In this document: positions 1-6,506 of the stretch, one piece after another
Position numbering within the stretch: the stretch's first letter is position 1
Layout: every line of letters starts with the position of its first letter
Notes under the pieces: model-generated
Database searches by the model: none
Told to the model about the DNA's origin: nothing
What the model saw: only the letters and a program-made list of their open reading frames with translations
Made by a program: the position numbers and the translations under genes
NCBI GenBank assembly: GCA_964458575.1
Contig: CAYWMD010000080.1
Coordinates: 1-26,179 of the forward strand
DNA length: 26,179 nucleotides
Reading direction: 5' to 3'
From: CAYWMD01 sp964458575
GTDB taxonomy: Bacteria; Verrucomicrobiota; Verrucomicrobiia; Limisphaerales; JADLHS01

Positions 1-105
1 CTTTACTTGCCTCCACCCAACCACAGGGGTCACGATCTACCCAGCTTTCCCTAAATCGCGATGGGGAATCGGACATACTCTTCTGGCACGGCTCCCCCTG
101 AAAGG

Positions 106-180
<75 letters not shown>

Positions 181-201
181 TTCCGGAACTGCGCCCAAGA
201 G

Positions 202-227
202 TTTATACCGGCGCGCTTCCTGGTCAA
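202..227 (-). promoter_or_regulatory. putative promoter of tRNA-Thr
   Basis: On the minus strand, TTGACC (plus 222-227) is followed by TATAAA (plus 202-207), 22 nt before the tRNA 5' end. The spacer is only 14 nt, or 16 nt if TAAACT is taken as the -10 box, so the match to a sigma-70 promoter is good in sequence but short in spacing. Confidence 0.45.
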
Positions 228-299
228 GCTGGCGGTTCGAGCGCAGCAATGAAGCACGGATTGTCCTGAATCCGCAGCGGGTTGACTGGGCGCAGGTGT

Positions 300-320
300 C
301 GCGAGTTGAGACAACTCGCG
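300..320. repeat. short perfect hairpin
   Basis: A 9-bp perfect inverted repeat, CGCGAGTTG and CAACTCGCG, around the loop AGA. It lies in the 200-bp gap between the tRNA and the NYN nuclease gene. It could be an operator or a small dispersed palindrome. No T-run follows on either strand, so it is not an obvious terminator. The rest of the gap shows nothing else recognisable. Confidence 0.5.
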
Positions 321-382
321 CTCCGCCCGAACCGCCGTTAAAATCCGTTTCCATCCCGGCGCCGCGCGGCTACCTTGTTCGC

Positions 383-853
383 ATGGCGCTCGTGCGAATA
401 CTGGTGGACGGTTACAGCCTGTTGCACGCGTGGCCGGAACTGGCAGGCGGCAAACCGCGCCATTCCGCCGCCGCGCGCGACGAGTTGATCCACATCCTCA
501 CGCACTACCAGGACGCCATCGGCACACCCCTCACGGTTTTCTTCGACGGCGCCGGCGCTCCGCCCCATACGCCGAAGCACGAAGCCGGGCAGCAGGTGGA
601 GGTGTTGTTTTCCCGGGCCGGCCGAACGGCCGACGACCTCATCGAGCGCGCGACGCATCGTTTCCAGGCCTACGGTGAAGTGCTGGTCGTGACGGATGAC
701 TATGCGGAGCGCGACACGGTAATCGCCCTTGGCGGTTCGGCGGCCTCGTGTTTGAATTTCATTTCCGACGTGGAAAGCGCGTTGGCCGAAATGGCCGACG
801 ATGTCACCCGTCACAATCGAACCGAGCGCAATCGTTTCAGCCGCAACCGATGA
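383..853 (+). CDS. YacP-like NYN domain ribonuclease
   Basis: A 156-residue protein close in size to the YacP/DUF901 group of NYN (PIN-like fold) RNases. The N-terminus reads ILVDGYSLLHA with the first acidic site at Asp9. FFDGAG follows (Asp55), then the ADD pair at 84-85 and a VVTDDYAERDTV segment, which together give the cluster of acidic metal-binding residues typical of NYN/PIN nucleases. The family (Bacillus YacP/Rae1) cuts mRNA on the ribosome; activity here is inferred. The frame stays open upstream to 176, but the conserved strand begins right after ATG 383 and the upstream part overlaps the tRNA, so 383 is chosen. Its TGA overlaps ATG 850 in the frame of the next gene (ATGA), suggesting that the two were once, or still are, translationally coupled. 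Confidence 0.85.
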   Translation: MALVRILVDGYSLLHAWPELAGGKPRHSAAARDELIHILTHYQDAIGTPLTVFFDGAGAPPHTPKHEAGQQVEVLFSRAGRTADDLIERATHRFQAYGEVLVVTDDYAERDTVIALGGSAASCLNFISDVESALAEMADDVTRHNRTERNRFSRNR

Positions 854-860
854 ACGATAG

Positions 861-1008
861 AACCCTCACCCCTTACCCCTCTCCCGTCCGACGGGCGAGG
901 GGAACAGCCACGCACCACATTGGACTGTTTCGGCGACACGCGCTTTGCCAGTTGGCTGGCGACAATTCTCCCTCTCCCGTCCGATGGTCGAGAGCCGGGG
1001 TGAGGGTC
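861..1008. repeat. palindromic repeat between NYN and VWA genes
   Basis: The ends form a perfect 11-bp inverted repeat (ACCCTCACCCC at 862-872 and GGGGTGAGGGT at 997-1007). Inside, 876-902 folds as a hairpin (CCCCTC..GAGGGG around CCCG..CGGG). A related CCTCTCCCGTCCGA motif recurs near 970-984. The element is open in the reading frame of the VWA gene. It resembles dispersed CCCTCTCCC-type repeats seen in many bacterial genomes. Confidence 0.75.
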
Positions 1009-2154
1009 ATTCGCGTTTTGACACTCGCAGTTTTGGGAATTCTTTTTTCCAACCTCCCCCTGCCTGCACAGCCGCCATCGGCGATCCCATCCTCCGACCG
1101 TTACCTGTTCATCGTGGACACCTCGAGCGGCATGCGCCCGCGTTCCACCGCGATGCAAAAGGCCGTCAACAGCCTGTTGCTTTCCGGGATGAACGCCCAG
1201 TTGCAGAAAGGGGACTCGATCGGCGTCTGGACCTACAACGAGAAGCTGCGTGCCGGCCGTTTGCCCGTGCAATACTGGTCGCCGGAAACCGAACAGGTCG
1301 TGGCAAGCAACGTGGTGTCGTTTCTGAAGGCGGAGCACTTCGAAAAGTCTCCGCGCATCGCCGCGGTCCTGTCCGAACTGCAATCCCTCATCAAGGAATC
1401 GGAACGACTCACGGTGCTGCTGATTTCCGACGGTAGTGAGCCGGTTGCCGGCACGCCGTATGACGCCAACATCAACGAGTTCTTCAAGGAGAACGCCTGG
1501 AAGCAAAAGCAGAAGCGCATGCCGTTCATCACCGTGCTGCGTTCATATCGCGGTGAGTATGTGGGCATGACATTGAACCTGGCGCCGTGGCCCGTGACCT
1601 TCCCCGCATTTCCACCAAAGCCGAAGGTGGCGGCCACACCAAAACCCAAAACACCCGAGCCGACGGCGAAGCCCGCCGCACCGCCGCCAACCGCGCCGCC
1701 ACTCATCGTCATCGGCACGAAGCCGGAGCCCGAACCGACGTCGCCGCCGGCCGAAGTCACGCCCGCCGCTCCAACTCCGACCGCCGCATCCGAAGGCGGT
1801 GTCACACCCGCGGCAACCCCATCGGACAAGCCTGCGAACCCGGCCCAACCTGCCGGATCATCGCAAAGCTCGCCCCCCACTTCAGCCGCTCCTGCACCCG
1901 CTCCGCCTGCGCAGGCGGCTGAGGCGAAACCAGCGCAACCCCAACCAGCGACGACAGAATCGCAACCAGCCGCCACGCCCGCACAAGTCGCGACCTCGAC
2001 CCAACCGGACGACATTTCCAAACCAAAGACGGTACTGATCATTTGCGTGGGGCTGCTGATTCTGGTGGTTGCGCTGCTGCTCATCGCGCAACGTCGCACC
2101 CGTACCGCCACCGGCACCAGTCTCATCACCCGTTCGATGGACAAGGACGAGTAG
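1000..2154 (+). CDS. secreted, membrane-anchored VWA-domain protein
   Basis: GTG 1000 gives a clean signal peptide (VRVIRVLTLAVLGILFSNL, then LPAQ). A von Willebrand A domain follows, starting RYLFIVDTSSGM with the MIDAS motif DxSxG; a later VLLISDGSEP strand fits the domain. After about residue 200 comes a long Pro/Ala/Thr-rich linker, then a single transmembrane helix (VLIICVGLLILVVALLLIA) and a short basic tail. The VWA domain is therefore probably displayed outside the membrane on a flexible stalk, binding a ligand through a metal ion. In-frame ATG 850 overlaps the NYN stop codon; using it would add 50 residues encoded by the palindromic repeat ahead of the signal peptide. I prefer GTG 1000 but cannot exclude 850. 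No specific partner is evident. Confidence 0.82.
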   Translation: MRVIRVLTLAVLGILFSNLPLPAQPPSAIPSSDRYLFIVDTSSGMRPRSTAMQKAVNSLLLSGMNAQLQKGDSIGVWTYNEKLRAGRLPVQYWSPETEQVVASNVVSFLKAEHFEKSPRIAAVLSELQSLIKESERLTVLLISDGSEPVAGTPYDANINEFFKENAWKQKQKRMPFITVLRSYRGEYVGMTLNLAPWPVTFPAFPPKPKVAATPKPKTPEPTAKPAAPPPTAPPLIVIGTKPEPEPTSPPAEVTPAAPTPTAASEGGVTPAATPSDKPANPAQPAGSSQSSPPTSAAPAPAPPAQAAEAKPAQPQPATTESQPAATPAQVATSTQPDDISKPKTVLIICVGLLILVVALLLIAQRRTRTATGTSLITRSMDKDE

Positions 2155-2218
2155 GCCGGCTGGGAGAAGGCCAAAGCGGGCAGGCGGCGCCAATAAACGG
2201 CGCACTCTCACCTTCCAA

Positions 2219-4225
2219 TCATTCGCGAACTTCCACTTCCGCTTGTTCGCGGGCCAATTCCAATACCTGGGGAATGTCCACGAGCTTGAGGACGTTCAAG
2301 TAATCCGGCCCGTCGCGTTGCGATTTGGGCAGACGAGTCAACTCCAGCCGCTTGACGCCCGGCTCGAACAACGCCGCGTACAGCGCATTCACCCCCATCG
2401 CACCGTCCGCGCGCAGTTCAATCTTCGCGCTGTCGCCCTCGCGCACGAAATGCACGGCTTGGATCGCGCGGCGGATGTCCCACACGCGCATCCCGTCCGC
2501 CGTCTGACCCAGCAGCATGAAACGACGACGGACCTGGTTGATCTTTTTTTCATTGCCGGTCCACGCCTTCAGGCCCACGCCGCGTGGCGCGACGAAGGCG
2601 AGTGCGATGGGCTTGCGAGTCAATTCACTCCTCCACTTTTCAATCCCGCCCGGGTCGAGCGGCGGCGAATTCGTAGTGCCGCGCAGCTCCTCCGTTAACT
2701 GATCGTCGAACGCGCTACGCACACCGCCCAGCCAGGAAAACCAAGCCGCTGAATCAAGCGCTTGCAAAGTGACCGACTCAGCGGGTTTTCCACCGGCGGA
2801 TTCCAGGAGGTAGAGCCGCAAACGCACATCGTGCTGGCTCGTGAAATCCCACGCGCTGAGTTTCAACCCGTCCCGTTCTGCGGAAAAAACCTGCTTGGCA
2901 TCCAACGGCGACTCTTGCGCCGGCCAACCGGCGAAACTTTTTGCCTTTAAAGTTGCGAGCAGCATTTCGCGATGCCGCTTTACCGCTTCCGGCGACAGCG
3001 GTTTGGCGGGCGGAACGAACGTTTCCTGGATGGTCTTGTTCACCTGGTCCGCCGGCAACGTGTCGAACACCTTAAGTTGATCCGGTTTGAAAAAATCCTC
3101 GGCCGCCATTTCGATCAGTGGCGCTTCGGCCTTGAGAAACTTGTTGAACCAGCGGAACACGGGCACTTGAAGCTCCTGCGTGTCCTCGTGCGGGCCTTCG
3201 GTGATGAGCAGGCCCAGATGGTTCGTGGCGCCGTAAAGCCGGTAGATGTCCCGCGCCTTTTCGTAGAGCCGCACCACGCCATCGAGCGGAAAGAGCCGGT
3301 CCTTGTCAGTGTTGCCGATGAGCAACGGGCGCGGCGCAATCAGCGCGGCCAACTGCGGAAAATCCCAGCGATACGTGTTCACGAAGAACATGCAGTCGCA
3401 GTGTCCCTCCACGCAGCCGTCCACCACCTGGTTCTGCAGGTCCGTGATGCCGGCGACGGGTGCGACGACCTTTACGCGATCATCCAGCGCGGCGAGCGTC
3501 CAGCTATACGATCCGCCGCCGGAGCGACCCGTCATGCCGATGCGCTCCTTGTCCACCTCCGGCCGCGAACACAGATAATCCAGCGCGCGGATGCCAAACC
3601 ACGCCTCCACACCCGCCACCGTGTACCCGCGCGAATTCCACCACCACATGCGTTCGCTGTAAGTGCCGCGATGGATGCCCATGATTTCGCCCATCGAAAG
3701 CGTATCAATGGTCAGGCACACATAGCCGTTACGCGCAAACCACGCGCCGTGGCGTTGGTAACCGCTCTTTACGCCGTAGCTTACGCCGTTAATGACGACC
3801 CGGCCGTGTCCGCACACGTAAAGAATCGCCGGCGCGGGATTCGTGAGGTTTTTCGGCAAATACAAATTCGCCGTGACGTACAGATGCGGCGAAGCCTGGA
3901 AATGCAGCTTCTCAACGACGAAATCTTCCTGCTCGACCCTGCCCGTGACGACCGGTTTCAAATCCGTCCGTTCCGGCCAGGGCAAAAGTCCGAGCATTTC
4001 CTGCAACTGGCGGCGGTATTCGTCGCGTTTGGATTTCCAGTCATCGAGCGTGCGGATGTCGGCGAGACTGCGGTTGGCGAGCAGCGCGGTTTCGTTACGG
4101 AAATAATCTGCGAGCATCAGGTCACCGCGCGAGGGCGGCTCGACTGGCTCTGGAGCTTTTTTGTCGGCAGCAAACGCCGCGGTTGCAAACAGCACGAAGG
4201 CGAAGAGGTGCAAAAATTGTTTCAC
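2219..4225 (-). CDS. secreted alpha/beta-hydrolase (acetyl-xylan-esterase-like) with degenerate second half
   Basis: GTG 4225 opens a typical signal peptide (KQFLHLFAFVLFATAAFA, then ADKK); the frame is open further upstream, but that stretch lies in repeat DNA. The first ~370 residues are an alpha/beta-hydrolase: oxyanion-region VCGHG, nucleophile elbow GRSGGG (Ser235), TDKD (Asp307/Asp309) and EGPHED (His346). This is the layout of AXE1/prolyl-oligopeptidase-like esterases, which deacetylate plant polysaccharides or cleave related esters. The remaining ~300 residues again look hydrolase-like (LRLYLLESAGGK, IALAFVAPRGVG), but I see no GxSxG, so this may be an inactive tandem domain. Total 668 residues, about twice a single-domain esterase. 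The gene is convergent with the VWA gene and divergent from the glycan operon. The substrate is unknown. Confidence 0.85.
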   Translation of the reverse strand: MKQFLHLFAFVLFATAAFAADKKAPEPVEPPSRGDLMLADYFRNETALLANRSLADIRTLDDWKSKRDEYRRQLQEMLGLLPWPERTDLKPVVTGRVEQEDFVVEKLHFQASPHLYVTANLYLPKNLTNPAPAILYVCGHGRVVINGVSYGVKSGYQRHGAWFARNGYVCLTIDTLSMGEIMGIHRGTYSERMWWWNSRGYTVAGVEAWFGIRALDYLCSRPEVDKERIGMTGRSGGGSYSWTLAALDDRVKVVAPVAGITDLQNQVVDGCVEGHCDCMFFVNTYRWDFPQLAALIAPRPLLIGNTDKDRLFPLDGVVRLYEKARDIYRLYGATNHLGLLITEGPHEDTQELQVPVFRWFNKFLKAEAPLIEMAAEDFFKPDQLKVFDTLPADQVNKTIQETFVPPAKPLSPEAVKRHREMLLATLKAKSFAGWPAQESPLDAKQVFSAERDGLKLSAWDFTSQHDVRLRLYLLESAGGKPAESVTLQALDSAAWFSWLGGVRSAFDDQLTEELRGTTNSPPLDPGGIEKWRSELTRKPIALAFVAPRGVGLKAWTGNEKKINQVRRRFMLLGQTADGMRVWDIRRAIQAVHFVREGDSAKIELRADGAMGVNALYAALFEPGVKRLELTRLPKSQRDGPDYLNVLKLVDIPQVLELAREQAEVEVRE

Positions 4226-4288
4226 TAGGTTCAAGCATGTTGAGTGGAGCTTTGTTCGGCAAGCAGTTTGGTGGGTGCCGTCATCGGC

Positions 4289-4510
4289 GCGCGGCCCTCC
4301 GCGCCGCAGCACGCGAAATAGTGCCGCACATTGGAAGTCGCAATTCACGCCCATCAAAGTGCTGCGACCCGGAGAGCCAGGGTCTTTTCTTTTGGCAACG
4401 CGAGTCGTTGGAGTTCATGCTTTAGCATGTTTTCGCTTCGGAACAGCCTGAAGGCTGAACTCCAACACATTCGCCAACCGAACCAACAGACCCTGCCCGG
4501 AGGGCCGCGC
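4289..4510. repeat. nested inverted-repeat region in the 337-bp divergent intergenic gap
   Basis: The gap 4226-4562 separates the divergent hydrolase and HEAT/NodB genes. GCGCGGCCCTCCG at 4289-4301 is matched exactly in inverse at 4498-4510 (13 bp). Inside, GGGTCT near 4382 faces AGACCC near 4488. At the core is the 60-bp palindromic element 4407-4466. The whole reads as one composite palindrome of about 220 bp or as repeats inserted within repeats. Both promoters must lie in this gap, but I could not pick convincing -35/-10 boxes. Confidence 0.6.
4407..4466. repeat. GTTGGAGTTCA-type palindromic element, copy 1
   Basis: A 60-bp element ending in a perfect 11-bp inverted repeat, GTTGGAGTTCA (4407-4417) and TGAACTCCAAC (4456-4466). 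It holds two internal hairpins: CATGCT-TT-AGCATG (4416-4429) and CAGCC-TGAA-GGCTG (4444-4457). A second copy with the same plan lies at 13637-13692. It encodes no protein, so if mobile it would need help in trans. Confidence 0.8.
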
Positions 4511-4562
4511 ACCAAAAGAATTTTCTCGCAGCGCCGCATCGGCTGAGGACAATCGCCGTATC

Positions 4563-6506
4563 GTGAACAAGCGTCTGTGCATCGGGTTGGTAATCCTGGC
4601 GGTGGCGGTTCTGGCCGTTGCGGCTTGGTTCACGTTGCGTTCAAGTGAGCCAGAATATCAGGGGAAGCGACTGAGTTGGTGGGTAGCGCAGACCGACTTG
4701 TGGCTTGGCTGGCGGTCGCCGGAAAGCGACAAAAGACCGGCGAACATTGCAGCGCAGAAAGAACGCGTGGCGTTCGCATTGAGGCAAATGGGGACGAACG
4801 CGCTGCCTCATCTGGTCCAACTCCTCGCGCTGGAGGAAAAACCCACATCTCTGAGAAGCGGGATCGCTTGGCTCAATGAAAAGCAAAACTTTGTGAAAAT
4901 CCCGCTTCGGGACAGCCCGCCGTGGCGAATGTTTGCCGCTGAAGCGTTCCGGCTCTTGGGAACAAACGCTGAACCGGCAATTCCCGAGTTGGCGAAACTT
5001 TTGAAACAAGAGCGGACGAGTCCCATCGCCTGCGAATGCCTTTTTTCAATTGGGCCCGCGTCGCTGCCGGCATTGGTTGGTGCTCTTACTAACAGCTCCG
5101 AGGGCGTGCAAAATCTTGCGCTTCAGCTCTTGGGAGATTTTGGCCCGGCAGCACGAGATGCCGTTCCGACGATTGCCGAAATCGCCCGAAGTACCAACTT
5201 GGTTTCTTATATGGCCATCAGAGTATTGAGCGAGGTGGACACAAATTCCGCGCGATACCTGCCCCTTTTCGAGTCCAGATTGTTTGACACGAACTACCCC
5301 ATGGACGCGGCTTTCGCGCTGGGACGAATGGGCCCGGAAGGCGTGCCGCTCCTGCTGCGGGCGATTACGAACCAAAACAAACAGGTGCGCACCGCTGCCA
5401 TTGGAGCGCTTCAACCCGGAATCAATGAGTTCGGTCCGGGACGACCAACAACCCCGCCGGATTACAGCTTCCGAAAGGCTTGCTGCGCCTTCAACTTGAA
5501 GGCGATGAGTGCGGCTTGGCTGGTCTATTCACATCAGGAAGACCGACTCATTGTTCCTGCGTTAACCCGCACCGTCTCGCATTCGGATAGCGCGGTGCAA
5601 GCGATGGCTGTTGAGCAACTTCGTCAGCAGGGACTGTTTGGTGCCGCCGGACTCGCTTTTGCGACGGCTGGAACCAATCAGTTGGTGCGCCAGAATGCTG
5701 GTGCCGCTCTGGCCGCTTTGGGTGTGGAGGTCCGTGGCGGTGCGATTATTCGGGGCAAAACAACGGAAAGGCGTTTGGCCATCACTTTCACTGGCCATTC
5801 CTTCGCCGAAGGAGGGGAAGCGATTCTGAACGAATTGGCCAAGCGCGGCGCGAAGGGTTCGTTCTTCTTAACCGGTGATTTCCTGACGAACGGAGGCTTC
5901 GCGCCATTGATTCGTCGCATCGTGAATGAAGGCCACTATCTCGGCCCTCATTCAGACAAGCACTTGCTGTATTGTTCTTGGGACGACGGGCGCACTACGC
6001 TTGTCGAGCGAAACACTTTCGTCCGTGATTTAGCCAACAATCTGGAGAAAATTGAAACAGCGGGCAGAACAAAGCCGGCTTTCAACTCCGCAGAATCGCA
6101 AGAGCTTTCGCAGTTCGTGCAATCGGATGCCGCCCCTCGAACTAAGCGTTTGTTCCTTCCCCCTTACGAACACTACAACCGGGACATAGTTCAATGGACC
6201 TTTGAAATGGGATTGATTTTGATCAACTTCACCCCCGGCACGCGGTCCAACGCGGATTACACTGGCGAGGCGGACAAGAATTTCGTTTCGTCGCAGGCGA
6301 TCTTCGACAGCATCCTGAAAAAGGAGCGTGAGGACCCGCACGGGTTGAACGGTTTCATCCTGTTGCTGCACCTCGGCAGCGGCCCGGGACGGAAGGATAA
6401 ATTCCATCATCGCTTCGGCGAATTGCTCGACGTGCTCGCCGCCAGGGGCTATCAGTTCGTGCGCGTGGATGAATTGCTGGAACCCAAACCGGAGGAGAAC
6501 AAGTGA
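4563..6506 (+). CDS. HEAT-repeat / NodB polysaccharide deacetylase fusion protein
   Basis: A 647-residue protein. An N-terminal membrane segment (CIGLVILAVAVLAVAAWF, signal peptide or anchor) is followed by helical HEAT-like repeats to about residue 390 (units with PALPALV, DAVPTIAE, GVPLLLRAI). A NodB carbohydrate-esterase domain (about 405-640) comes last. Visible deacetylase motifs are HSDKH at 463-467 (metal-binding His pair), RLFLPPY at 529-535, an INFTPGT..ADYT segment, and LLLHLGS. Motif 1, usually TFDDG, reads TFTGH at 408-412, so the catalytic-base aspartate is missing at its usual place; from memory, a subgroup in Bacteroidetes has TFTGH/TGDEF here, so this may mark a family rather than decay. 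The likely role is N- or O-deacetylation of an extracytoplasmic glycan, with the HEAT part binding a partner. Its TGA overlaps the GH9 GTG start (GTGA). Confidence 0.85.
   Translation: MNKRLCIGLVILAVAVLAVAAWFTLRSSEPEYQGKRLSWWVAQTDLWLGWRSPESDKRPANIAAQKERVAFALRQMGTNALPHLVQLLALEEKPTSLRSGIAWLNEKQNFVKIPLRDSPPWRMFAAEAFRLLGTNAEPAIPELAKLLKQERTSPIACECLFSIGPASLPALVGALTNSSEGVQNLALQLLGDFGPAARDAVPTIAEIARSTNLVSYMAIRVLSEVDTNSARYLPLFESRLFDTNYPMDAAFALGRMGPEGVPLLLRAITNQNKQVRTAAIGALQPGINEFGPGRPTTPPDYSFRKACCAFNLKAMSAAWLVYSHQEDRLIVPALTRTVSHSDSAVQAMAVEQLRQQGLFGAAGLAFATAGTNQLVRQNAGAALAALGVEVRGGAIIRGKTTERRLAITFTGHSFAEGGEAILNELAKRGAKGSFFLTGDFLTNGGFAPLIRRIVNEGHYLGPHSDKHLLYCSWDDGRTTLVERNTFVRDLANNLEKIETAGRTKPAFNSAESQELSQFVQSDAAPRTKRLFLPPYEHYNRDIVQWTFEMGLILINFTPGTRSNADYTGEADKNFVSSQAIFDSILKKEREDPHGLNGFILLLHLGSGPGRKDKFHHRFGELLDVLAARGYQFVRVDELLEPKPEENK

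Noticed and set aside
1..105. Possible gene or RNA at the window start
   Set aside because: No coding frame of note, no tRNA-like fold and no recognisable motif.
338..814. Long minus-strand frame opposite the NYN gene
   Set aside because: Shadow of a GC-rich coding strand; the plus-strand product has clear NYN motifs.
1233..2174. 313-codon minus-strand frame opposite the VWA gene
   Set aside because: It mirrors the Pro/Ala-rich linker as Gly/Ala repeats; the VWA MIDAS and membrane helix are on the plus strand.
2187..2203. GCGCC-AATAAAC-GGCGC hairpin as a terminator for the VWA or hydrolase gene
   Set aside because: Only 5 bp of stem and no T-run on either side.
2972..4228. 418-codon plus-strand frame opposite the hydrolase
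   Set aside because: The minus-strand frame carries a signal peptide and catalytic triad; this one has no recognisable domain.
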